A DNA stretch of 64,000 bases from Streptomyces sp. NBC_00820 (GTDB lineage Bacteria > Actinomycetota > Actinomycetes > Streptomycetales > Streptomycetaceae). The notes beneath the pieces are model-generated. The model worked only from the letters and a program-made list of their open reading frames with translations. It had not been told where the DNA came from and searched no databases. The first letter of the stretch is position 1. Each line of letters opens with the position of its first letter. Location: assembly GCF_036347055.1 (NCBI RefSeq), contig NZ_CP108882.1:5126501-5190500 (forward strand). Direction: 5' to 3'. The translations under genes were made by a program, and so were the position numbers. Below, one piece after another: positions 1 through 6,665 of the stretch.

Positions 1-705
1 CACGACGGCCGTGATGACGGAGCCCCGCTCCAACAGCGCGACGGCCTCGCCCGTCACGCGAACCTTCGCGCTGTGAGGCGGATCCACGAAGTCGACCGGC
101 CGTATCCTGACGATCCCCTCAAGGGTCACCAGCGGCGCGTCGTCCCTCGTCCCCCCGTCCGGCCCCACGCCGAACCGCTGACCGACCCGTACGACGCCGC
201 TCACGCATCGCACGACGCATGTCGCGCTCGACGTGCCCCTCTCCGCCACGGAGTGGATCTGCAACCGCGCGTCCGCCCGCGTCAGGAAGAGCCGCTCCTC
301 GTGGTCCAGGACGATGACCCGCTCGTCGCCGTCGATGATCACCAGGTCGTCCCGGCCCGGGTACCAGAGGTCGTCGAGCCGCTCGAACACGGCGCGACAG
401 GCGACCCGCGCCGCCCTGCGCTCGGCCGGCCACGCCACCCACACATCCTGTCCCGCGTCGTCGACCAGGGCGCGCAAGGCGTCTCTCAGTGCGTGCGCGT
501 CGAAGCCGGACACGTCCACAACGACCTCGGCCCGCCGGACCGAAGCGGCGAGCCTGGCCAGTGATCCGCCCAATGCGCCGACGAACGCGTCGAACGCGCC
601 CGGAGCTTCGTGCGCCGTCGGGGCGCGCAACGGATCTGCGAGCGACAGGGCGTCCCCGGCCTGGCCGACCGCGCCTACCAGGGCCGTCGGACCCCGGGTC
701 ACCAC
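1..705 (-). CDS. Hypothetical protein, partial, with EF-Tu domain 2-like barrel at the distal end
   Basis: An open frame runs from tandem GTG codons (703-705, 700-702) to the left edge without a stop. It reads as real protein: a segment near VWVAWPAERRAA, an acidic stretch (WYPGRDDLVIIDGDERVIVLDHEE) and then a beta-rich section (CVVRCVSGVVRVGQRFGVG ... VDFVDPPHSAKVRVTGEAVALLERGS). That last section resembles the domain-2 beta-barrel of translation GTPases; the GTPase domain itself is absent. The first 15 or so codons lie antisense to a transposase remnant (655-874), so the native 5' end has probably been replaced and the start is unreliable. Function unknown. The C-terminus lies outside the window. 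Confidence 0.5.
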   Translation of the reverse strand, partial: MVTRGPTALVGAVGQAGDALSLADPLRAPTAHEAPGAFDAFVGALGGSLARLAASVRRAEVVVDVSGFDAHALRDALRALVDDAGQDVWVAWPAERRAARVACRAVFERLDDLWYPGRDDLVIIDGDERVIVLDHEERLFLTRADARLQIHSVAERGTSSATCVVRCVSGVVRVGQRFGVGPDGGTRDDAPLVTLEGIVRIRPVDFVDPPHSAKVRVTGEAVALLERGSVITAVV

Positions 706-874
706 CGGCCTCGAACGACCACACGGCGGCGAACTCACCCCGACCCAGCGCACCGTCAACCACGCACTGCCCCACGCCCTGAAGTCCTGGCAGATCTTCC
801 GCAGAGCGCGCATCAGCCCCGACCGCATGACCGTCATCGTCAAGGCCGTCCTCACCCTGGAGAGTCAACACTGA
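655..874 (+). pseudogene. IS5-type DDE transposase, C-terminal remnant
   Basis: The right part (about 692-874, stop TGA) reads VTTGLERPHGGELTPTQRTV, then KSWQIFRRARISPDRMT and VLTLESQH. This is the characteristic C-terminus of IS5/Tnp_DDE transposases common in Streptomyces. The preceding block LADRAYQG (about 658-681) lies in another frame, so there is a frameshift near 682-692. The stretch normally found between the NHAL and LKSW blocks (about 14 residues around ARAPVERG) is missing. No N-terminal or catalytic portion and no inverted repeats were recognised. It is a dead fragment. Confidence 0.6.
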
Positions 875-896
875 AAAGGCTCCGCGAACGTATCAG

Positions 897-1292
897 TCAC
901 TCGATGATGGAGACCTGCTGAATCTTCTGGATGATGAGCTCCAGGTCCGACAGTGAATTCCGACAGAAGTCCGGATCGCTGACATTGATGGAGTGAACGA
1001 CATTCGAAAAAGAAGGGTCGGCGAGCCCATGGGCCTCGCGAAGAAGCCTGGTGGGCACCAGGAGCCAATTCCTCCTTGTCCGGTCAAGCGTCCATTCGAC
1101 TTGTGTGGGTAGCTTCCTGAGGATGTCGTCGATGAGTTGTGCGACTTCTTCTCGAGGGGACGTGTACCGCCACCCCATGTATGACACTTGAGGGTAGTCG
1201 TAGAAGGGGTTGTATTCCGCAGGCAGTTTGAACCAGGAAACGTTCCCGAACCTGCTGAGCGCTTGGATTGCCTGCGTGCTTTGAATCGACAT
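897..1292 (-). CDS. Hypothetical protein
   Basis: A 131-residue protein if it starts at the ATG at 1290-1292, which has AGGA five bases upstream (1298-1301). An in-frame ATG at 1373 would add 27 residues but has no clear ribosome binding site. Composition is mixed, with many Ser, Ile, Tyr and Trp residues (WFKLPAEYNPFYDYP, YMGWRYTS). Base composition is visibly less GC-rich than the neighbours, suggesting acquired DNA. No signal peptide, membrane segment or motif was recognised. It sits between the transposase remnant and the DUF4262 gene; an immunity-type role is possible but unsupported. Confidence 0.55.
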   Translation of the reverse strand: MSIQSTQAIQALSRFGNVSWFKLPAEYNPFYDYPQVSYMGWRYTSPREEVAQLIDDILRKLPTQVEWTLDRTRRNWLLVPTRLLREAHGLADPSFSNVVHSINVSDPDFCRNSLSDLELIIQKIQQVSIIE

Positions 1293-1484
1293 GGTGATCC
1301 TGTCGTGTGTCACCAAAGAGGTCCGGAGTGTCCCCTGCTCATGGTCTCCGAGTGGCATCGAAGTTGAGCTCATTGCCGGGTCATGTGCATATCGACCGTC
1401 GGTGTAGACATCGTGATGGCGGTGCCGTTCCAGTGGTTGGCCGGATTTCTCCGGAATGAAGATTTCGATATCGCCTGTCCGGCT

Positions 1485-2033
1485 TCAGAGTTCGGCGGTC
1501 CAGACTCCGGCCGGGTGCTCGTCCGGTGGTAGCCACAGCTGGGGCTGAGACTCGTGGTGTTCCTGTGTCGCGTGCTTTTCCCAGTGGAAGTGGCCCTCCG
1601 TGTCGGGCCATGCGACCTGTAGGACGGGCAGGGGAGGGCGTCGGTAGAACCCGATGGCCCGCCCGAAGTAGGTCCGGTACCAGCGCCGGTCGACGTCTCT
1701 GAGGGTGACCGGGTGACCGTCCACGACGCCTTGACGTACTTGGCCGTCCTTCAGCACGGCACCGGAGGCGGCCATGTCGCCGAGCGTGTTGAGCATGCGG
1801 TGCATGGCGCGGACGTCGAGCCCGAACATGGCGAGTTCAGGCGTGCCATGGGTGTGCGCCAGGCCGATGGTGTAGGCGAATCCCGGGCCGATCTCGTCCT
1901 CGGGAACCATGACCACGTGCCAGCCGTGCTGCCACACGTTCGCGGTGATCGTCAGATCCATCCGGTCGCTCTCTTCACGATCACCGTAGTCGTGACAGAG
2001 AACGCAGCGGCATTCGAACGGATCACCAGTCAT
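1485..2033 (-). CDS. DUF4262 domain-containing protein
   Basis: 182 residues. The N-terminus carries a Cys pair and ECRCVLCHDYGDREESDRMD, followed by the DUF4262 core: WHVVMVPEDEIGPGFAYTIG, then HGTPELAMFGLD and a C-terminal tryptophan-rich segment (HFHWEKHATQEHH). DUF4262 proteins are small soluble proteins common in actinomycetes, often near mobile or toxin loci; their biochemical role is unknown. The family call rests on the GFAYTIGL and PELAMFGL blocks. Transcribed leftwards; no operon partner is obvious. Confidence 0.8.
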   Translation of the reverse strand: MTGDPFECRCVLCHDYGDREESDRMDLTITANVWQHGWHVVMVPEDEIGPGFAYTIGLAHTHGTPELAMFGLDVRAMHRMLNTLGDMAASGAVLKDGQVRQGVVDGHPVTLRDVDRRWYRTYFGRAIGFYRRPPLPVLQVAWPDTEGHFHWEKHATQEHHESQPQLWLPPDEHPAGVWTAEL

Positions 2034-2203
2034 ACGTGGAGGCTACGAGGAAGGCCTCGGGCCGAGCGACCGAGGGCCGTGGGCGCGTGGATGCGTGGGC
2101 GCGTGTGGTGTTCGTGCGGTGTCGGGGGCACGCGAAAGCCCGTCCGGGCACGGGGCGTCCTGTTGCGGGACGCGGTGTCCGGACGGGCTTGTGCGGTCTG
2201 CCG

Positions 2204-2407
2204 TCAGAGGGCGGTGGTGGCCGCCTGCTGGACGCCGGCCACCGTGCCCAGCACGTCCGACTGGACGGAGCCGACCTGGGACAGCAGGTCGTCGGCGTCG
2301 ACGGCCACACCGGCGGCGGTGCCGGCCTGGACGGCCAGGCCGCCGGCCACGGCGTCGAGGTCGGCGTCGGAGATCTCGGCGGTCTGGATCTGGGGAGCGG
2401 AGTTCAT
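2204..2407 (-). CDS. Putative RiPP precursor-like peptide with double-glycine leader
   Basis: A 67-residue peptide starting MNSAPQIQTAEIS, with AAGGGA-type ribosome binding site sequence (aaggga) just upstream of ATG 2405-2407. An acidic leader ends in DLDAVAGG, the classic double-glycine processing site of class II lanthipeptide and bacteriocin leaders. The presumptive core after GG is about 44 residues, rich in Ala, Val, Gly and Asp, with few Ser or Thr and no Cys, so it could not form lanthionines. No modification enzyme or peptidase-containing ABC transporter is adjacent. Similar orphan peptides occur in Streptomyces; export by a distant C39-type transporter is an inference. Confidence 0.65.
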   Translation of the reverse strand: MNSAPQIQTAEISDADLDAVAGGLAVQAGTAAGVAVDADDLLSQVGSVQSDVLGTVAGVQQAATTAL

Positions 2408-2743
2408 CACGAACTTCCCTTCGCTTCGATGTACTGCTGGGGGGAGCGGCCCACCGGGGACAGGTAACGGGCCACGGCCGCAGGCCCGCGGCGTCCCCCT
2501 TCGGGGACACACATGCGACCGGCGACGCAAGGATCACATCACGCCGAACCCCCGCTTTCCGTCGACCACCCGTTATCCCCACGGGAGTTGAACAGGTCGT
2601 CCTCGTCACCCCAGGGGATGGTCACGAACCGCCGCCCGCATCTTTACAACCGTGCTCGCTCCTACAGCTCGGCGTTCTCCAGGGCGTCGAGGAAGGGAGC
2701 GAACGACCGGGCCGGGACGGCGAGGCTCGCGCAGTCCGTCAGT
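2408..2743. other. Intergenic region upstream of the GG-leader peptide
   Basis: About 335 bases without a convincing gene. It holds the promoter and ribosome binding site of the GG-leader peptide. Near 2662-2743 on the minus strand, an open frame that overlaps the next gene ends in CASLAVPARSFAPFLDAL, vaguely like the C-terminus of DUF397 proteins. It has no independent start and is probably a remnant or chance. No strong terminator was seen. Confidence 0.4.
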
Positions 2744-3256
2744 TCACAGCTTGCCGAAGACCACTCCGCGCCAGGTCCAGCCCGACTCCAGGACCGCGCT
2801 CCGCAGGGTCCTGCGCAGCTCCGAGCCGTCGTAGCGGAAGGACTCCGTCGCCTGCAGGCGGCCGTTCTCTCCGCGCTGGAGGGAGTAGTCACGGGTGACG
2901 GTCCGGTCCGGGCCGCGCGTGTACGTCGTCGAGAGCTTGATGCGCGGCGGGTTCCCGACCCAGGAAACCTCGCGCTGTTCCTCGAGGGCGCGCACCTCGT
3001 GGCCCTCCAGGTCCAGCCGCATCCGGATCCGCACCGCGCGGGTCAGCTGGGACTTGAGGAAGAAGGTCTGCCAGACGGGTTCCGCCACCCGCAGCTCGGC
3101 CACCAGGTCGGCACCCACCGCGGCACCGTTGTGGACGACCCAGGCGGCATCGTCCCGATTGAGCCCGAGCAGCGCCGCCCGCACCTCCTCGGCCGGGACC
3201 GGAGCGACATCGTCCGCGGGGTGCCGGGTTCCGGTGAGTTTGTCGAAGAGTCCCAT
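2744..3256 (-). CDS. Conserved hypothetical protein
   Basis: 170 residues starting MGLFDKLTGTRHPADD. Predicted cytosolic: no signal peptide or transmembrane segment. The body is an alpha/beta protein with charged beta strands (VRIRMRLDLEGHEVRALEEQREVSWVG split by turns; TYTRGPDRTVTRDY) and ends GWTWRGVVFGKL. It lies downstream of the ESX-substrate cassette on the same strand with a 120-base gap, so it may be co-transcribed. Function not recognised. Confidence 0.75.
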   Translation of the reverse strand: MGLFDKLTGTRHPADDVAPVPAEEVRAALLGLNRDDAAWVVHNGAAVGADLVAELRVAEPVWQTFFLKSQLTRAVRIRMRLDLEGHEVRALEEQREVSWVGNPPRIKLSTTYTRGPDRTVTRDYSLQRGENGRLQATESFRYDGSELRRTLRSAVLESGWTWRGVVFGKL

Positions 3257-3376
3257 GGAGTCAACCTATGGGGGCCCGGAGCGGCGGTACAAAATCCGGC
3301 ACAGAACGCGTACGGAGCCCCGTATGGAGCCCCGCATGGGGCCCCGAACAGAACCCCGTACGGAACCGTCCTCGTC

Positions 3377-3877
3377 CTAGGACGCCGTGTCGTCGGTGCT
3401 CGGGCGAACCGTGCGTACGAAGTCCCTGAAGTCGTCCAGCACGTCCCGGTACTGGGACGCGGTGGCGGTGAGGACCAGGCGGATCACCGCCCGCTTGTGC
3501 GGATCGGTGACGTCCAGGACGGCCATGTACACCTGGGACTGGACGAGGTCACGGCTCTCCCCGCCGACCACGGCCGGGAACGTCAGTGTCTGGGTGAGAC
3601 CCGGCGCGTCCGCCGAGCCGACCTCGCGGCGCTCGGCGACCGTGACCTGTGCGACGGCCCCGCGCAGGTGCTCCACCGACTCCTCGGCGATCTCGGGCAG
3701 CGTCGCCGCGTCCGGGCGGAATTCGCCGTCGATCGTGATGTTCGCGGTGAATCCGGCGTCCGCCGGCAGATGCACGGCGACGAACGCGGCGCCGGGCGCG
3801 CCGACTTCGTCCGGGGGCGCGGCGCGCCAGCCTTCCGGCAGGTCGAATTCGATCGGGATCGGCAGGCTCGTGGTCAT
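3377..3877 (-). CDS. DcrB/DUF1795-like protein of the ESX-substrate cassette
   Basis: 166 residues with the layout of the DcrB/LpqN-like fold: N-terminal IEFDLPEGWRAAPPDEVG, a central strand NITIDGEFRPDAATL, helix EIAEESVEHLRG and a closing helix RDVLDDFRDFVRTV. Members of this fold in actinobacteria are often encoded beside type VII secretion substrates and may act as chaperones or surface partners. No lipobox is seen, so it is probably cytosolic. It lies 43 bases downstream of the large WXG/LXG-like gene and is likely in the same operon. Confidence 0.7.
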   Translation of the reverse strand: MTTSLPIPIEFDLPEGWRAAPPDEVGAPGAAFVAVHLPADAGFTANITIDGEFRPDAATLPEIAEESVEHLRGAVAQVTVAERREVGSADAPGLTQTLTFPAVVGGESRDLVQSQVYMAVLDVTDPHKRAVIRLVLTATASQYRDVLDDFRDFVRTVRPSTDDTAS

Positions 3878-3920
3878 CGCGAGCTCTCCTTTCTACGGCA
3901 GGGGGCCGAGGAGGTGTGGA

Positions 3921-5234
3921 TCAGAAAAGGTCACCGATGGCATGGCCGATGCCGCTCACCCCGTCCCCGACGGCGTCAGCCAGATCGCCGGCGGTATGAG
4001 CGACCTTCTCCGGATCGACGGTGAATTCGAAGCCCACCTCACCCCCGAGAATGGGGGAGACACCCACCGTCGGTTTGAAGCGCCACACGCCGTTCTCGTC
4101 CTTTCCGAGGTCCAGGCTCGCCTCCGCGCCGGGGCCGGCCCAGCCTTCCGCCGAGGCACCTACCCCGATTCCGCCGATGTCCGCGCCACCGGTGATGCCG
4201 GCCTTTCCGCCCGCGAACGCGGAGCCGCCCACGCCGATGCCCTCGGTGTTGGCCTGCGCGTGCGCGTTCGCCTCGCCGCCGGCCATGGTCTCGGCCCGCG
4301 CGTAGACGCCGACCGGGCCGTAGTCGATGCGGCCCTTGGCGGACGCCTCGCCGCCCGCCATGCCGCCGCCCTCGCTCTCGAGCCCCTCCTTGGAGGCGCT
4401 GGCGCCCGCGGAGACCTTCCCGCCCGCGTAGGCCTCTGCCTCACCGGAGAGCTTCCAGTGCCCCTTCTTGAGCGAGCCCTCGGCCTTCGCGCGGCCGAGG
4501 TCGGCGTGCGCCTCGGCCTCGCCCAGCTTGCCGGATCCGGTGTCGGGGCCGCTCGAGTCGGTCCCGACGCCGGGACCGGAGGTCTCGGTCTCGCCGTCGG
4601 AGACCCAGCCGTCCGTCTTCGTCCGGGTCTCCTTGGCCTGGTACGCCTTGACGTCGCCCTTGGCCTGGCCGTTGAAGCCCGCGATGGTGCCGTCGCCGGC
4701 GTCACCGTCGACCACCACCGTCTTGAGGGCGGTCTCGACGTCGGTGTCGGCGTCGCCGGTGTCCTTGACGACCTTGTTGATGTGCGCCTGCCAGGAGGCG
4801 ACAGCCGTGCGCACGGACTGCTGGTAGTCCGGGTCGTGGTGCAGGGCGTTCCGCTCGCCGGCTTCGAGCCGCGCGGTGTCGTACGAGACCAGGCCCCCCT
4901 CGGAGACCGCCATGCCGGCCTTCACGGCGTCGGCCCGGGCCGACGCCAGCTTCTTGCGCAGCTCCACGAACCGCGTGTGCGCTTCGCGCAGCAGGGAGGC
5001 CACCGCCTTGGCCTCGACCTGGGCGTCCTGGAACTCCCTGAGGGTGACGTCGAAGCGTCCGCTCGCGGCCGAGGCGCTGATCCCCGTCCAGGCCGGCCCC
5101 ATGGCTGTGCCGTGCACATCCCGCTTGTAGGCGACCTCCTGCTTGTGGAGCTCCTTCGCCATCCCGTCCCAGCGGTCCGCCGCCGTGCTGAGCTTGGACA
5201 GGTCGGTCGTCATGATGTCGTGATACGTCGGCAT
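3921..5234 (-). CDS. Large WXG100/LXG-like secreted protein with Gly/Ala-rich repeat domain
   Basis: 437 residues. Residues 1-115 are alpha-helical with a WDGM turn near residue 23 and an AWTGISA turn near 49, the helical-hairpin architecture of type VII (ESX) substrates. A linker (about 165-225) is rich in Asp, Gly and Thr. The C-terminal half is an alternating Ala/Gly/Glu low-complexity beta-repeat (GEAEAYAGGKVSAG, GGEANAHAQANTEG, GVGASAEGW), ending in a short globular part FEFTVDPEKVAH. There is no Sec signal. It is followed by a DcrB-like gene and preceded by a second WXG-like gene. A toxin-like or structural surface role is possible; no catalytic motif is visible. Confidence 0.7.
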   Translation of the reverse strand: MPTYHDIMTTDLSKLSTAADRWDGMAKELHKQEVAYKRDVHGTAMGPAWTGISASAASGRFDVTLREFQDAQVEAKAVASLLREAHTRFVELRKKLASARADAVKAGMAVSEGGLVSYDTARLEAGERNALHHDPDYQQSVRTAVASWQAHINKVVKDTGDADTDVETALKTVVVDGDAGDGTIAGFNGQAKGDVKAYQAKETRTKTDGWVSDGETETSGPGVGTDSSGPDTGSGKLGEAEAHADLGRAKAEGSLKKGHWKLSGEAEAYAGGKVSAGASASKEGLESEGGGMAGGEASAKGRIDYGPVGVYARAETMAGGEANAHAQANTEGIGVGGSAFAGGKAGITGGADIGGIGVGASAEGWAGPGAEASLDLGKDENGVWRFKPTVGVSPILGGEVGFEFTVDPEKVAHTAGDLADAVGDGVSGIGHAIGDLF

Positions 5235-5364
5235 GGGGTCCCGTTGTCTTTGCCAGGTCAGCGCGGGGCTGGGCAGGAGGAAGGGGGAGGGGGAGAGGGG
5301 GGAACGAAAGGGGGAGAGGAGCGCGCCAGGGTTGTGCGGGGACGGATGCCTCGCGGCCCGCCGC

Positions 5365-5814
5365 TCAGTACTCGTTGAGCACGGACACCGAGCGCGCGTT
5401 CGCCCCGGTCTGCAGATCCGTGTTCTGCAGGAGGGTGTTGGTGCCCTGGAGAGCGGCCTTCTCCGACGAGAGCCGGTGCATCAGGCTCCGGACCTGATCG
5501 GCCCATGCCTCGTGCGCCTTCTTCAGCGCCCCCGAGGTGTGCCACCCGTCGCGGAACTCCGTGACGGCGGAGTTCGTCTCCGTGTCCGCCCAGTCGCCGG
5601 CCTTGCGGGTGTCGGGCTCGATGTGCTCCGCGATGGCCTTCGCCGCGGCCTTCTTCTCAGCCGGTGAGGACCTCAGATCAGGCTGCCCCCCGGCCGGCCC
5701 CGGGTAGGCGGGGGGCCCGTACCCGCCGGCGTCCGCGGGCACGTGGTTCAGCCGCGTCCCGACGGACCCCGCCGGTACGCCGTTCCCCGCCCGCGTCGGT
5801 TCCGTTCCTGCCAT
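5365..5814 (-). CDS. WXG100-family (ESX-like) helical protein
   Basis: 149 residues from ATG 5812-5814. A disordered Pro/Gly-rich N-terminus (GGYGPPAYPGPAGG) is followed by two long helices: KKAAAKAIAEHIEPDTRK, then a turn with DGWHTSGAL (W and G as in the WXG motif), and AHEAWADQVRSLMHRLSSEK. This matches ESX-type helical-hairpin proteins. The gene lies just upstream of the large LXG-like gene on the same strand. It is probably its secretion partner or heterodimer, inferred from fold and context. The same frame stays open far upstream but that part is non-coding. Confidence 0.7.
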   Translation of the reverse strand: MAGTEPTRAGNGVPAGSVGTRLNHVPADAGGYGPPAYPGPAGGQPDLRSSPAEKKAAAKAIAEHIEPDTRKAGDWADTETNSAVTEFRDGWHTSGALKKAHEAWADQVRSLMHRLSSEKAALQGTNTLLQNTDLQTGANARSVSVLNEY

Positions 5815-5900
5815 GACCCTGTTCTCTCCCCCGTGTGCCGCGATGCCGTGCGGGCATGCGCGGCGAGATCGTCTCCGTCGCCCCTCGCGGGCCGGCCCGG

Positions 5901-6254
5901 TCAGTTCTTGGGCGGGGTCGCGTGGTCGTCGGCCTCGATGGCGAAGTTGATCCGCTCGCCGTCGACGGAGGTCACCTTGACCGAGATGCCCAGGGTGCTG
6001 CCGTCCTTGGCGGTGAGCTTGCACCGGGTGGTGGTGCCGACCTTGCCCTTGAGGTCCTCGGGGCAGGTGATGTCCGGCTCCGGCAGACCCTTTGCTGCCG
6101 CGAGCTTCTTGGAGACCGTGCCGGCCAGCTTGTCCGCGGACAGCTTGGGCGTGGGCTTGCCGACCGAGACCGAGGCCGAGCAACCGACGAGCACGGCGCC
6201 GGCGGCCGCGGTCGAGAGGATCGAAAGCGCTGCGGACGGTCGGGTTCTGGGCAC
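5901..6254 (-). CDS. DUF4333 domain lipoprotein
   Basis: 117 residues. The signal peptide ends in a lipobox (GAVLVGC, Cys about residue 25). The mature part carries SADKLAGTVSKKLAAAKG, then ITCPEDLKGKVGTTTRCKLT and a beta sandwich ending INFAIEADDHA. The two spaced Cys residues (DITCPEDL, TTRCKL) and this strand order are typical of DUF4333, found in actinobacterial cell-envelope lipoproteins. It is the first gene of the minus-strand cassette encoding the WXG-like proteins, suggesting a role at the cell surface with the type VII substrates. Confidence 0.85.
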   Translation of the reverse strand: MPRTRPSAALSILSTAAAGAVLVGCSASVSVGKPTPKLSADKLAGTVSKKLAAAKGLPEPDITCPEDLKGKVGTTTRCKLTAKDGSTLGISVKVTSVDGERINFAIEADDHATPPKN

Positions 6255-6608
6255 GGTGGACTCCGGTCTGGGCGATCAGATCATAGGAATGCGGGAAGCA
6301 TACGGGGCGGCTGTTTTCCGGGAATATGAGGGGGAGCCGTGATGCGGACCGGAGCGGGGTGTACGGCGCAGGCGAGGAACCGCATGTCCGTGCAGCCGTG
6401 CCGGGTGAAGGAGTTGTGCGCGGCGGGTCTTTTCCGTGCGTCGATGTGAATCCGGCGGCCGGTGATTTTCCATTCGATCTCCGCTCGATCTGCGGACAAT
6501 CTCCACGGGGCGACGGACCCGCGCTCGGACGTGCCCCTTCCTTTCGGTCGCAGGGCGGCCCAATGGCAACGACGTGGCGTCGGCGTGGCGGACGCGTGGG
6601 CGCGACGA
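6255..6608. other. Intergenic region between lipoprotein and chitinase
   Basis: About 350 bases with no supported gene. It should contain the promoter of the leftward DUF4333/WXG cassette; the segment near 6290-6330 is locally AT-richer. No confident -10/-35 pair or operator was identified. Confidence 0.4.
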
Positions 6609-6651
6609 CGCCAGGACGCCCGGACCTCGGCAAGGTCCGGGCGTCCTGGCG
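6609..6651 (-). terminator. Perfect 19-bp hairpin terminator after chitinase
   Basis: Arms 6609-6627 (cgccaggacgcccggacct) and 6633-6651 are perfect inverted complements with a 5-base loop. The hairpin begins 14 bases after the chitinase stop. There is no U-tract, as is common for Streptomyces terminators. Confidence 0.8.
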
Positions 6652-6665
6652 CGGGGAAGCGCGCG

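Noticed and set aside
119..871. 250-codon minus-strand open frame
   Set aside because: Gly/Arg-rich shadow; a different minus-strand frame over 1-705 gives natural protein.
2662..2743. DUF397-like C-terminal fragment
   Set aside because: Only about 25 residues look protein-like, with no start of its own; could be chance.
5815..6633. Long N-terminal extension of the WXG-type gene
   Set aside because: Arg/Gly-rich, antisense or out of frame to the DUF4333 lipoprotein; ATG 5812-5814 is the natural start.
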